Part shown: in pieces, positions 45,082 to 57,732 of the stretch
How the letters are laid out: every line of letters begins with the position of its first letter
Position numbering within the stretch: position 1 is the stretch's first letter
Source: Tubulanus polymorphus
Lineage: Eukaryota > Nemertea > Palaeonemertea > Tubulaniformes > Tubulanidae
Assembly: GCF_964204645.1 (NCBI RefSeq)
Contig: NC_134028.1
Coordinates: 12,009,001-12,073,000 of the forward strand
DNA length: 64,000 nt
Direction of reading: 5' to 3'
The notes under the pieces: generated by a model
The model's input: only the letters and a program-made list of their open reading frames with translations
Told to the model about the DNA's origin: nothing
The model's database searches: none
Position numbers and translations under genes: made by a program

Positions 45082-47798
45082 TACGGGTATATTTGAAAGG
45101 CTGAATCCAAGAACATGTCTATCGCACTTTTGAGCCCAAACGTCTACTTTTACTTAGTAGCCACTTGAGAACAATAACCAATTAACGATATCAGCTACTT
45201 TTCCAGTAGTATACATTTCAAAACAGTCACTCTGAAATAGTATTCCTTTCAATTCGGTTGGTTTTCTATAGTAGCTGTTTCGAAGAGTCTACTATTGAAA
45301 AGTGACCATTTTAAAACATCTGGTTTCGATAGTGCGCACTAGCAGTAGAGGTGACTAAAACCACCCGTCTGTAAACAGTGACTTTGTGATAGTATCTCTT
45401 ACCATAACAGCTGCTCTCAAAACACATCGTTTCTAAAAGTCAACTATTTTAAAAGTGACCATTTTGAGATGGCATGGTAATTTCCTGTTCAAAATAGCAG
45501 CATCTGTTAAAGATTTGCAGTGATACGTGACAGGTTCAAAGGTACTGTAAAACCCTATCTGCTTTGTATACAGAACTCTGTATGCTTTGAATACAGTTCT
45601 GTGAATAGAAAATCAAAGTTTTTGAGTTACTGAGAATCCCCTAAATTATATCATCATGGATTAAATCCGTTAATGCGAAAATATAGTGCCAGTCCTAGAA
45701 TTTTTTGAATTTTAAGATTTGCGATTATAAAACATTCTGGTGCGTTCATAAATCTTTGATTTTGTAGAAAAGAAAGACAAAAAATAAATTTGTCTTTTAG
45801 GCTTAATTTGTTTTTAAGGGTATATGACAGAGGAATACACAAATAAAATCGTATGTTCAGAAAATGAATTACGAAAAAAATGTATATAAAATACTTAGAA
45901 TTAACCTTGAATTTATTGTTTATTTCGATACAAACGATTTTTAAGTAATCCATGTGATGTTCACTTTGTCACGCGGTTCTCTGCTTGTTCGTTGAATATC
46001 GTTTTATCGCTTGCTAGAAGTGATACCCTAATCAAAATCTTATTTCGTAGTTATATAGTTTAGTTGAAATGAAATTACCTACTATTATGAAAGATCAAAG
46101 GATTAGCGTATAAGAGTTGAGTGTTGAGATGTTCACGTAATTTTGAAATCAGCAATTTCATTTGATAGAGAAACTTCGTTTGGCTTAAGAAGTGAAAAAA
46201 ATTCGATAGGCTGTAATTTCAGTTTCACATACTTTCCTACTTTGTTGAGTAAATTGTTTATATAGGTTATCAAAAACTCAGCAGCAGCTATCGGTCAGCA
46301 GGTCAATTACATTGGCTAACTAGACAGTGATTGATGAACGAATGAACTAACTGCACTAACCACCTAAAGACCACGAACCAAAAGTAATTACCTCTCTTAA
46401 TAGTAATAAACTTAGCACCGCAATATCTCTATGAGACTTTATTTTATTTTTACGAATTGATGAACCAATGAATCGCCGAATTATAAGATAATCATCAGTT
46501 TTCTCAAACTAAACTCTTTTTCTCAAATTATCGTAAACCAACGTTAGCAATACTCTAATTTGGAAGCGAATGCAGGCTAGAACCAACAAGGGTACCGCTT
46601 TAAGGTGCAGATATACAGGGAATCCCTCTCATAGCGACAAACTCGGTTGTATATCCCTTCTGTGCCAAAAAGTAAATAATTTTCGATCTAAACGGCTACA
46701 GGACCGGAAGAAGTCGAATAAAATACTCTAAACCGTGTTAACTGTAGATAAATGAAGAAATTCCACAATAGAACCCTGGGACAACCACCAAAGGCTGTTA
46801 CTGTAACCAAATGAAATCTTGAATACCATACAAAGTTTCTTCTATTAAATTCGATCAAATATGGGCTCTCTTAGAATTTTTAAAATCCACATGGATAAAG
46901 CATATTTTGTTTAAAAAAAATCAATGATTTTGGGAAATTAGAATTCAGGGAAATGCACATCTTAATTTATGATGCAAAGACATCCAGGCCCCCGTTGAAA
47001 ATAAACCACCATTTCAATAATGAGAGGTTAGCCTGAATTCATGATTGTGCTTTTAATCTAAGAATTTTAATCAAAAATAAATGCAGACCTATGCTTGAAA
47101 ATAGCTGCATTTGTTCAAATTGAATTCATGAAAAGAAGGAAATTTCGATTTATCTTAAAACTACATAACTATTGACAATTTGTAAACAAATTTAATTCCA
47201 ATCTCGACTTTTATTGGTTAGAGTTGGGAATCGCTAATTACATTTCACATCCTCAAAGAGTATCTATAATATCTTTGGATCTTAACTGAGTCACTCTTAA
47301 TGGAACTATACCCCAAATTATAGCGTGAGTAGAGTTTTCCATATGTTTATATTGTCACGTATCACTGCAAATTTGAAGCATATGTTGCTTCCGTGTATTT
47401 ATAACAGGGAATCTTGCAAGCGATCTCAAAATGGTCACTTTTCAATAGTTGACTTTTAGAAACGATGTGTTTTGAGAGTAGCTGCTATGGTAGGAGTTAC
47501 TATCACAAAGTCACTGTTAACAGGCTGGTGGTTTTACAGTCATCTCTACTGCTACGAAACCAGATGTTTCAAAATGGTCACTTTTCAATAGTAGACTCTT
47601 CGAAACAGCCACTATAGAAAACCAACCGAATTGAAAGGAATACTATTTCTGAGTGACTGTTTTGAAATGTATACTACTGGAAACGTAGCTGATATCGCTA
47701 ATTGCTTATTGTTCTCAAGTGGCTACTGAGTAAAAGTAGACGTTTGGGCGCAAAAGTGCGATAGACATGTTCTTTGATTCAGCCTTTAATTTATTATA
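45082..47798. mobile_element. 2.7 kb foldback insertion inside piggyBac
   Basis: Two arms of about 430-450 bp, 45095-45545 and 47355-47790, are inverted copies of each other (GGCTGAATCCAAGAACATGT against ACATGTTCTTTGATTCAGCC; TGCAGTGATACGTGAC at the inner ends). AAAATAAGTGGCG directly repeats on both sides (45069-45081, 47799-47811), consistent with a 13 bp target duplication or a slipped duplication of the piggyBac end. The central 1.8 kb has no coding sequence I can support. Confidence 0.75.
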
Positions 47799-48309
47799 AA
47801 AATAAGTGGCGGTCAAGGGGTTAAAACAAATGACAGATGAAAACTTCCAATTTTTTGTTATTTCTTGACGTTAATAAGTATTCCTGGGGGAATTTCAGAG
47901 GGGTTAAGTAAAGTTTAATCCAGCAAATTTCTTTCTAAATGTACATGATTTGATTTCCTGGCTATATGTACTTTCTATTTTCTCAATAGATGGTGCCATT
48001 TGTCACGATAATCATTTTAGATTTCCGGTAACACACTTCAAAATCAATAAACTGTCAGGATAAATGTATTGTATATCGTCAATGAAAAAATGTCTCAATG
48101 GGTAAAAAACACGGAAGGTCGTTAAAGTTTTCCGAGGTGAAGAAAATTACGTTTGTCCCACGGTAATCAGTCCGAGGTAAACAAATTTCCGAGGAGGGCA
48201 ATTTCAAGCAAGACACATATTTTTCTTTGAAAAACAGTTACAAATGAAAAATGATTTTCTAATTTTCCGAGGCAAGCAAAATTCCGAGGTGAGCGAGTTC
48301 TAATGAAGT

Positions 48310-50221
48310 TCATTTTCAAACAAAAAATTTTTCATTGGACGTAACTTTTCAGCGATTAAAGTTAAAGATATATCGAAATTACTTATGTTTTCTTGTTTTA
48401 TCTATATCTACCAACTAATTTATGAGGTGCAGCGATAATAATCCATGCATTTAATGAAACAATAAATAAGGGAACATTACTCATACCCTTGGCACACACT
48501 GCCGAGTGTATGCACATCGTGTATGTCCTTTTTCAACTACAGGTTTTACAAAAGTTGTTTAAAAAATTAGAAATTTAAAAAATCGACAACTGAATTTTTC
48601 CTCAAAAGTCCAAGACTTTTAAATGCATTTTGCAGCAGGTATATAGCAGGTATAGCTATACATAGACAAATTAGTCCGATGAATGGACGGTACCGTGTGA
48701 TCCGGCTGCTATCTGTAGCTGCATCTGCAGTAAAAAAGTATTGATCGACCTTACAATGCAAGGAAGGCCTACCTGTTCTCATGCATCGTGGTAACATTTT
48801 CAACTGTACCGTTCTTTCCGTGTCTAAACCGGTATTGTGGGGGGCGGATCCACAGTGTATTCCAAATATTTCAGAATACATTATTGGGATTAGGTCTCCC
48901 AAACCCGCCTGTTATAAACGAAATTTAATTTTGATGATTTATCAAGAATTTACTAAATTAGCTATTGAAATTGTTTTTATTCCTGCATAAGAATATCTGA
49001 CTAATTTTGAAATCCGCGAAAGACTGTCATAGCGACCGCGACATATTTTTGGTTTTGTTTTAACTTTCGCGAATAACGCATTTCTAGTATCCGATATCAA
49101 CCTGCAAACTGAGGAAACTGCTGTAGCAAGTGATTACTGTCTACAAGCGCCCTCGGAAGGCAGCTGTACCGGAACTCTGTTAACACATGTAACTTTGTCT
49201 ATTCCTGTTCCGCTGTATTCTGTTTTATTATTTCATTCCTATTCCGCTGTATTCTGTTTTATTATTTCAATAATTATGCCAAACTTTCACGGTCTGATGG
49301 TGTGTTGCATACACCAAAACATAGAAAAAGGAATCGTGAAGACGATGATGTACTAAAAACGCCGCAAAAAAGGGTACATATTAGTAATAATGATCAAGAT
49401 AAATTTCCGCTAGTTCATCAACCTCAACGAGAACCATGTCAACAAGAAGTTGAAATAAACTATGTCTACACCGTCTGTTGTTGATGTTGTAGCTCCTAAG
49501 CAGAATAATTCTCCAGCAAGTCTATTCTGAGTTTTTTTTTTTTTACAATTTTTTCATCCGTATCATTGAAATTTTGGTGGGAAAAAATTTCACTTACATG
49601 CATATTATTTTCTTTGCAGGTCTTCATCATTTTTCGATAGCTAAGTTCCAGATGAGAGATATACAAACATGTTAAAACTTAGAAGTGATGAACATTGGAA
49701 AATATCCAATGATATATATGTCGTGAAAGATGAATAAAGATCCAATGGACCTGCGGCTCACCATCATAACATTGAGTGTATATTGTCAAAAATATTATAC
49801 TAACTATAAATTAATTTGGATTGCAATCGAATGTAGAATAGATTAAATTCCAATTGTAGCTTATTAAAACCATCAACTGACGATATGCTGAACAAACTCT
49901 TCAAACCTTCAAACAACAATCTTTTATTCTAAATCTAATCACTTCATTAATTCTTAGCCCCTTATTACACGATTAATATATACAAGATATTATTATACTC
50001 GCAATTTCCAGATTTTATCATCCTTGAATTAAATTAAAATACTCGCCCAACGCACGACTACTCCCAGTCTCATCTGTGTTTGTTGTTAACAGCACGCATG
50101 TGATAACTATGCTGAACGTTATCTATTGATCGCTTCGCACGGATTTCCGTATTATTACGATAGCGATATATATAAGGGTATATGTGTGTAGACAAGCTCC
50201 CACCTCTAAATCAGTTGAAAT
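48310..50221. other. no supportable gene
   Basis: AT-rich. A frame at 49302-49484 reads PKHRKRNREDDDVLKTPQKR, charged and low-complexity, without partner exons. A direct repeat of TTCCTATTCCGCTGTATTCT(G) lies near 49201 and 49238. Nothing else recognised. Confidence 0.4.
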
Positions 50222-50445
50222 AAATTGCCCATGGGCAAAGTGTGGTTTACCTTGAAAGAAAGCTAGAGGTTGTTTGGGGTAAGGGCATTGCTTGAAAAAT
50301 CTTTTTAATTCGTGACTTCAAAGTTCTAAAAGTTTAAATATTGTATATTATCTTTCTTAGTTTATTTTCTTAAAGAATTATTTTGTAGTCAAATAAGACC
50401 AAAGATATACATTTGTTTATGGTCCACATCCAAAATTTCATTTCA
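50222..50445 (+). repeat. family R2, short third copy
   Basis: Starts AATTGCCCATGGGCAAAGTG like copies A and B, ends at GGTCCACATCCAAAATTTC and then switches abruptly to Gypsy gag sequence. Either the repeat inserted into gag or a rearrangement joined the two. Confidence 0.75.
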
Positions 50446-51335
50446 GCATGATTTTGGTCGTGAAAAATGTCCAGCATGGCCAAAGACGTGCAATTATTGT
50501 CATGGGAAAAATCACTTCAAATCCAAGCGCACAAAACCCAAGGTTGTGAAAGCAGTTGAAGCTGCGCGTCAGTCTGAGTCAGACAGCGATGAAGCAATCG
50601 GCTTTTTGGGTGCTGTTAATGGTGCACAGCCACCGTCTGGTCTCATCAGTGCTCGAATGTGGGTGAATGACTGTGACATCAAGTTTCAACTCGACAGTGG
50701 CGGCAACGTAAACACGATATGCAAGCGTTACGTCAAGAGAGAGCAGTTGGCAAACTCTTCGGGAGCTAATTTGATCATGTGAAATGGTTCTACAATGACT
50801 CCACTTGGTGAAACGAAACTGGATATCATAAATCCATGTACCGGGGAGACAAGAAATGTTCGATTTACAGTCATCAACAACAATGTCTTGTGCTTACTAG
50901 GTCTTTGTGTGTTGCGAGATATGAAACTCATAACAGTCCACAACAAACGATTCGTTGGAAAGGTTGACTCAACACCCATACTAGGAGATCTAGGTGAAGT
51001 TGTTTTGAAGTCCAGCCGTGAGCCCTACCTTGTCGAAATCTGCCGATCGCATTCAAAGATGACGTCAAGAGTGAGATTGACACTCTCATTAAACGTGGGA
51101 TACTCGTACCAGTTGTTAAACCAAAGTGGGTTTGCAAATGGCTGTTGTAAAGAAAAAATCTGGAAATATCCGGGTGTGTATAGATCCACAACCGCTAAAT
51201 GAAGCTCTCATGCATGAACACCGCAAGTTGTCGACTATAGAAGATGTACTACCAATGCTCCGTAAGGCGAAGGTTTTCAGCAAACTCAACATAGACGAAG
51301 CGTACTGGCATGTCAGACTGGACAAGAGGTCCATG
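50446..51335 (+). pseudogene. second Gypsy element, 5' part: gag end, protease, RT start
   Basis: Reads CPAWPKTCNYCHGKNHFKSK (a CCHC knuckle whose last Cys is lost), then a protease with FQLDSGGNVNTICKR (D-S-G), a TGA near 50780, and a linker NGSTMTPLGETKLDII. RT then begins in shifted frames: VKKKSGNIRVCIDPQPLNEA, LMHEHRKLSTIEDVLPMLRK, AKVFSKLNIDEAYWHVRLDK. RT stops at LDKRS; the following block is found about 9.8 kb to the right at 61141. The two parts are one element split by insertion. Confidence 0.85.
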
Positions 51336-52016
51336 GACCTTGAGACTTCGTCGAGATAATCGGAAGTTCCAGTTTCGGAAAAGGAACAGGTCCCACCTCG
51401 CCATATAACAAATTTATGTCACCACTTGTGCTGAAATATAATTTGAATTCAATACTGTCTTAATTTTAAAATATGCTTGTTTTCCGGGCTTATTTTCTCA
51501 AAGATCCACATGAGCTGAAATTTTTCGCTGATACGTAATTCCTTTTGAGGTTTATTTTTGATGCTCTATCCAATCACTCTAGTTTCAAACTGCATATCAG
51601 TGAATATTTCTTAAAAACAGATGAATAACAGCCAGAGCAAAAACTTCACGGAGAAGACAAAAAATGGTTGTCCAACTTATTGAAACTTTATTGAAAACAT
51701 TAAAAAAAATATTGCAATATAAAATCTCTCATTAAAGAATTAACATTACATAAAGTCCTGATTATAACACTTAATTTACTGTTCAGCAATTTTACTTTAG
51801 GACCTGTTTAAAAGTTTAAAAAAATCAACAAGATTGTCTCTGCTATCAGGACTTAAAGGTTAGTCGTTATCACTAGCAAAGTATGAATAAGCTTGGACAT
51901 TTAAGTAACTAGTGCAACAAATTCAATGGTCACACCAAAATAAACATTGAACCATGGTCTTTATTTTCTGGATTTGAAGTGCCGTTAGGTGGCTGAATGA
52001 AACATATGTGATTAGA

Positions 52017-52327
52017 TCAAAATCGACCTGCTTCTAGATATTTTTGTAAACGCACTACAGTTTGATTGCAAACAAGTTGTTGACGAACAGACAAGTTCAT
52101 TGATTCTTGAATTGTATTAACTTTTAAAAATGTGCGGTCTGAGGGAAATTCAATGTCCGATCTATCACTACTGCACGTGCTGGTACCACTAGGTTCTTTC
52201 AGACAGGAAATGCCTTCACTCCGGTGGAGTATTGATTTTGAAGTGTTTGCTGTAGAATAGACGAATAGAAACCACTGTCTAGTGTAGATAGGGATTGTGC
52301 GTATCATTCAACACCCATTTGACAAAT
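52017..52327 (-). other. possible terminal exon, unidentified
   Basis: After an acceptor-like TATTGTTTCAG (ending at 52328) the minus strand has a frame ending SVRQQLVCNQTVVRLQKYLE then AGRF and a stop at 52017, with a Ser-rich middle (SGTSTCSSDRSDIEF). It could be the 3' exon of the zinc-finger gene to its right, but frame joining is not shown. Confidence 0.25.
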
Positions 52328-52639
52328 CTGAAACAATAGAAATGTACCAATTTAGTTTCTGCTTAATCAAAACACAAATAAAAATCATTCAATAAACTGT
52401 CAGGGCTTAACTTAGGATATCTATTAGGCCGGCCATGGAAAACCCCATGATCTAGTTACCGTTCGCATTGATTGTGAAAAAAAATCTAAGTCAAGACCTA
52501 AGAAAAATTTGGGCAGACGCTCCCGCCCAGCCAAGCCAAGCCATTTTCATTCATCCCCAGGGTTCATTGTCACTGCTGACAAAAATTCACTGCCAATGAA
52601 AAGTCAAATTCACTGCCATTTGGCTACCTAGTAAAGACA

Positions 52640-52893
52640 TGTTACCAAAAGACTACGGATAGAGCCAAAACAAATCGTATCATCTAATTTAACTGTTTGA
52701 GAGACTATCGAACCACCAGATAGGTGTAAGGTACTTTTCATGTGAGATTTCAAAGCTCCCAAACCACCGGCTCCAAGTTCGTTCGATTTCATGCAAATTC
52801 TACATCTAAACTTATGAATACAATTCGGAACACGTTCAATCTACGGTACTCTGGATGATGAAGCCACGAATCTTGAAATGTATATTTTCCCAT
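52640..52893 (-). pseudogene. C2H2/BED-like zinc-finger exon, frameshifted
   Basis: From ATG at 52893: MGKYTFQDSWLHHPEYR, then after a one- or two-base frameshift IERVPNCIHKFRCRICMKSN, ELGAGGLGALKSHMKSTLHL. The F-x-D-S-W-L-x-x-P-E-Y-x-x-W lead-in followed by C-x2-C ... H-x4-5-H is a DNA-binding module seen in many transposon-linked invertebrate proteins (family knowledge, no family named). The frameshift makes it non-functional. It lies within the insertion that splits the second Gypsy element. Confidence 0.55.
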
Positions 52894-55006
52894 TTTTCCA
52901 GTGTAACAGGCCAGAGATTTTTTTAAAATCTGAACGCAAACCACCGCCATTTGCGATTTTGTGAAACAGGTGCCTGGACCTGGTAGCCATGGCAACCATA
53001 AAAATGAAAACTCGTGAATATTGAAAATAAAATATGGTCACGACACCAATGAATAAAATGAAATTGAATTGCCGTTGGCATGACATCGTCGGTATATTTT
53101 TTTGTTCGAAACTCAACAAAATTTCTCGTGACATTTTAAAATTGCCATATTGAAATGACAGAAATACTGGAAAAAAACTCACCTAAGCAGGAATCCTGAA
53201 GCAGAGATTGAGAACAACGAATCTGAAAAAATGGAAATATTTTACTCATTTTATGGTTACATAGCAGATCGTCTTCCAGGCGAAATAAATTAAGTTGAAA
53301 TTTGAATTTGATAATTAATAATTGGGCACACAAATGCAGTTGAAAATAAATCACATGCAACTAAAAATTATGCTGCATACTTTGATATCGATGCAATGCA
53401 GCTCTGTTAATCATAAGCCTAGGTAAATGACGGTTTGTCGCTAGAAATCGACAGAAAACACCAGCAGTGTTGTCAGGTTGTTTAATATACTTTTCGTAAT
53501 AATTGTGCGTGCTTAAGACATTGACGGAATAAATCAAAGTCAGAATTCCATCAAAATTGGACCCAGCATTGCCACACTTAACTGGATTCTTACACTACAT
53601 TAGATTATTCTACCATATTCAGCAAAAAACATGAACTTCACTTACCCAAGACATCAAAATGGCGTGTATCCCTTGTGCAATTTCTTGTTCAGCTAAACTG
53701 GTTGTTTGGGGAATACCCCGGCTGCTGAGGGTATTCCCTGGTATTCCCTCAACAACCAAGCAGCGCGCAGCTTTCTCACAATGACGTCACAAGCGCGATC
53801 ACGCAGGCCGCAGCCTACCCCGTTGAAGAGCATATATTCGCGAAAAAATACCGAACTTTGACTGCTAATTGCTGCGTAACTGCAGCGTTTCACAGTTTCA
53901 TCTTCACACCGTTTGATCTTTGCAAACGAAAATGTACGGTACAAAAGACGAGTTTACGTGCACAGTATATGTAAACAAGCTATTTCCGGAAAGGTCTCCA
54001 GACCTTTAGGGGAGGTTGACCTAATTTCGACCATGTACCTTTTTTCGGCCGGTTTTTTTAGCGTGGAATATCTCCGTAGCAATGTGCCACAAAGATAAAT
54101 GTTTACATTTAATGTCAAGGTCATGAAAACGTGTCTGATTTGTTAAAGTCATTTTGATTGGCTAATGTAAATATTAGCATAATCCGTGCCATTTTCGCAG
54201 AGCGAGGAAGCGACTACATTACCTGTCACAATTGCTTAAAAAGTAGGTTAACTTTTCGAACTGTAAACAATGTATCACTCTGTGAATCATGTTTACTACA
54301 CTGCTTAAGCGATTTACTACGTTCTTACGATGTGAAATATGTCTGAAATCGTCAAGTTACATTGATTTTCAAGATTTTATATCATAAATGAGATGAAATG
54401 TCCTATTGTACCTAATTTCGGCCGTCTGAACCAACTATTTCAGAAGCAGTAGTACCTAAATTCGGCCGGCCGATTCATAGTACGAATCCCGGCCGAAATT
54501 GGGCACAACATTATTTTTATCGGCAAACCTGTAGCGTAGAGGCCTAACCATTGTCCAATCAATGTTCTTGAAAAAATAACGATATATTAATCTTATTATA
54601 ATCCCCGATAGGCCTACGATGAGATCCGTAGATTCGCGGTTAATGAACCTTAGTCTTTCAACTTACAACTACAGTAACATGAAAATTCTAGTAACTGAAA
54701 CAAAGAAAAATGCGGGCCGCATCATTTTTTTCCTATCCGAAAAATGGATACGCGGTAGCGCATTTTTTTCCTATGCCAAAAATGGAAGCGACTGATTGCG
54801 CAGCCTGGGCTTCAAGATCTCATTGAACAGTCTTAATTTAATTAAAAAATACAATACGACTTAGTAGACAGAAAGAAAAAACCAATTTTATTTCATTCAT
54901 TACTGAAAATAGCTTAAAATATAGGCTATAACAACTTAATACAATAAAATACCCAGCATCATCATTGCTTTTATTGTGTATTCTACTAAAAACAAAATTA
55001 TTTCAG

Positions 55007-57578
55007 TGAATCGCTTATTGAAAAATACAGCAACTATGATTGTGACCAAAAGCAAAATGCGATCGACGCCGTTAATGCAGGGATGTCCATCAGATCTGCT
55101 GCGATCCAATTTAAAATTCCCCGAAGCACCATACAGGATATCATTCATGGTCGAACTGAATTGGGCAGTAAGGCAGGGTCGAAAACTGTTCCATCCGAGG
55201 ATGATGAGAAGGAATTAGTTGATTTCGCGTGTAATCGTGCAAGTATGGGCATCGGATTTAAAAAGAGCACCTTCCTGCAGTACGCTGCCAAAATCGCTGC
55301 AAAGAGAGGAAAACTATTTTCAAATGGTATACCATCTGAGAAATGGTGGCGTGGGATGAAATTACGTCACAAGGAGCTGAGTTTAAGGACTCCTGAATCT
55401 ACTGGGCATTGTCGAATGATTGGTATGTCCCCATTACCAGTGCTCAACTTTTTCAAACAGTACCATGAAAGATTGGTCGAGAGTGAATTACTTGAAAGTC
55501 CGTCCCGTATTTGGAACATGGAAGAAACTGGCTTTCAATTGGATTTCAAACCACAGAAAGTGCTAGCCAAGTAAGTCAAATCTAAATCTGTAGGATTTTG
55601 TGTACTAGCCTAGATATTAAAACGTATATTGATTTTCAAAAGTTCAAGTATAAGTTGCTTCTTCATTTTATTTCAAGACGAGGTGTGAAGTCATTACCAA
55701 TGAGAACGGCGTATTCGAAGGAATTAGTGACTGTTTTGGGGTGCGTGTCAGCCGTCGGTCAGACAATACCACCTCATTTCGTCGTTAAAGGAAAGACCAG
55801 AAAGTCTCTGCTCGGTTTCGATACGGAAAATGCACGACCGGACTGGCGAATGAGTTCCTCCAATAGTGGCTGGACAAAACAAGTTAGTCAACTTGATTTG
55901 ATTACCGGGTATAATAGGCAAAATGCTCAATACATACAACCTTTTTCCTGCAGGGTATTGGATATCAATGGTTTACTAAGACCTTTTTACCCAACATGGG
56001 ACGAGAAAGGCCCCAACTTTTTGCTAATGGATGGTCATAATTCCCATAATTTCATTGAATTACTGGATGTATGTCGGGAGAATGATATAATTCTGATTGA
56101 AATTCCATCACACACCAGTAACTGGCTGCAGCCACTCGATTGGTAATTAGACTACTTTTTTTAACATTATCACACAAAATCCTGTTCCAGATGTATTTCT
56201 AATTCTATCATCTATAGGTGTGTATTCGGCCCGCTGAAAAAAGCCTGGAACATTAAGTGCTGCACACTCATGGCTGAAAATCCAGGGGTAGTTGAGGGGA
56301 AAAAGAACTTTTTCGGCTTGTTCAAACATGCATGGGAAGCGGGGTTACCCCCGCAAATTGCATAAGTTGCTTCCGTGCGACTGGAATGTTTCCATAGAAT
56401 CCACTGGCTATACCGCAATCTGCATATGTACATGCAACAAATGAAGATCAACTTCGAGGTTTGATCAAAGCAGATTCCGTCGTAAGTATGAGTTATGAAA
56501 GTAATATTATGCAATGAGTTTATTGGAGACTTATTGAATGGATATCAATTTATTCAAATAGTTTTAAAACGCTCAATTTTTGGATTTATTTGCTTAAATT
56601 CCAGCCGTTAAATCAAGAAACTCTATCGATGGAAATTATATCGACGGATCGAGAAAATGTATCAATAGATCGAGATAGTGTGTCGACAAATCGAGAAAAT
56701 ATGTCGACGAATTGTAAAACTGTGTCGACTAATGTTAAGAATGTTTTAACGAATAGTAATCTGGTGAATCAGGAAACTGTTGCTTCACAAGTTTCGATTC
56801 CCTAGGTCTCAGTTTAGTTCGATTTATTAATGAAAATATAAATCATCATTCTACCAAATACAGGCATAATAGATATTTTTTTCCATTTGTTAGGCATTAA
56901 ATGGAGAAAGAGTTGGGTCATCTGAAAGAAACCTTTCAATGTTTGATGAACCAATGCTAGCTGAAGTAAGTGTAGCCTTCAAAACGATCGGTACCGTAAT
57001 AACAATCTATGCAATCAGGCTAAATCTAAAATGTTTAGGATGTTCCTTGTGATATGCCAATAACGAAAGTGCCCAGCGGATAAAGCATTGGAAGTTGTCG
57101 AAAAAGCTTTGAAGCCTGAGCAATTAGCCAAATATAAAAGGAGACACGAAGAGGGTTTCGACCTCAAGACAGATGCCATGTATATGACTTGGAAACGACT
57201 TAAAGAAAAGTCATCTGTAAGATAGTGGTTTTGAAATCTGATCACCTCTTTTATAGTATTAAGTAATGCTGTTTCAATACCCTAAATTTTTTTCAGCAAA
57301 ATAAGTACTTTCCATTCAGCAATAGTTCGACACCATCCAGTCATCTTAAAGACGTTTTGAATTATCCCAAGAGTACCACCAAATCTAAGACTACAGCTCC
57401 ATTTTTGGATACCTACTATGTACTAACCTGCGATGAGGCATATGTTCAGAAGTTACATCGGCAAGAGAGGAAAATAGCGTCAACTCTAGAAAAAGAAGAA
57501 AAGAAAAAATCAAAATCAAAAAAACGAAAAACATCTGTAAGAGTTAATAAGATAAATTACACAGAAAACCATACATAA
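55007..57578 (+). pseudogene. pogo-like transposase, copy 1
   Basis: Exons 55007-55570, 55678-56142, 56218 onward, then smaller exons near 56608, 56894, 57070 and 57298. It opens ESLIEKYSNYDCDQKQNAID then AVNAGMSIRSAAIQFKIPRS (HTH), next a CENP-B-like segment, then the DDE region: IWNMEETGFQLD, LLMDGHNSHNFIELLDVCRE, SHTSNWLQPLDWCVF. The first catalytic Asp (codon at 55521) is GAA, Glu, whereas copy 2 has GAC, Asp. After GLPPQIA both copies share a TAA (56363) and a later frameshift plus TAG. The tail exons give KPEQLAKYKRRHEEGFDLKT and Lys-rich EKEEKKKSKSKKRK. Confidence 0.87.
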
Positions 57579-57732
57579 TACCTATGGACAGAGGAGATCG
57601 AAGAGCACCCACCAGAAAATGTCATCAATGTTTTATCACCACCGACGGTTGTAAATGGGCGACTTCAGCTGGCATTTAATTCGGATGAATCTAATAAACT
57701 CAGCACCGATTTGTTCTGTGCGATTTGATTCA
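55176..57732 (+). repeat. 2557 bp tandem duplication, unit 1
   Basis: Starts GGGTCGAAAACTGTTCCATC inside transposase exon 1 and ends GTGCGATTTGATTCA. The junction shares only CA with both outer edges (55174-55175, 57731-57732, 60288-60289), a 2 bp microhomology. Units differ at only a handful of positions that I can see. Confidence 0.95.

Larger units (their letters stand above)
42204..47820. mobile_element. piggyBac-type transposon with TTAA duplication
   Basis: TTAA at 42200-42203 and 47821-47824 flanks the inverted ends CCCCTTGACCGCC (left) and GGCGGTCAAGGGG (right). The transposase gene is at 42365-44634. A 2.7 kb foldback is inserted just inside the right end. TTAA targets and a CCC start are diagnostic of the piggyBac superfamily. 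44640-45068 is AT-rich 3' sequence with no gene. Confidence 0.92.
42023..48300. mobile_element. TA-flanked MITE with ACTCGCT(T/C)ACCTCGGA ends, split by piggyBac
   Basis: The left end AAACTCGCTTACCTCGGA (42023) and the right end, on the other strand, GAACTCGCTCACCTCGGAA (48300) are inverted repeats, each next to TA (42021-42022, 48301-48302). Removing the piggyBac element leaves about 660 bp of host MITE. TA duplications and these ends fit Tc1/mariner- or pogo-type MITEs. The remaining interior shows more GAGGTAAG/CCGAGG words near both ends. Confidence 0.75.
51319..54008 (-). mobile_element. inserted repeat with zinc-finger exon, in Gypsy RT
   Basis: The left edge ACAAGAGGTCCATGGACCTT resembles the ACAAGAGGCCCATGGGCCTT openings at 19990 and 33469. 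The right edge near 53990-54006 is another small palindrome, AAGGTCTCCAGACCTT. Between them is minus-strand coding residue (52640-52893, perhaps 52017-52327). The Gypsy RT is broken at exactly this left edge. The true ends and class are uncertain. Confidence 0.5.

Noticed and set aside
45654-45953. 99-codon minus-strand hydrophobic frame
   Set aside because: Lies in AT-rich foldback interior; the Phe/Ile/Lys-rich composition is expected from AT-rich DNA.
48567-48902. 111-codon minus-strand frame
   Set aside because: Uses a weak start, mirrors an open frame on the other strand, shows no motif and has no supporting exon borders.
54158-54346. Small zinc-ribbon-like protein (CHNCLKSRL...CESC)
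   Set aside because: Two CxxC pairs occur, but the frame sits in the 5' non-coding part of the pogo-like element with no start context or partner exon; chance is likely.
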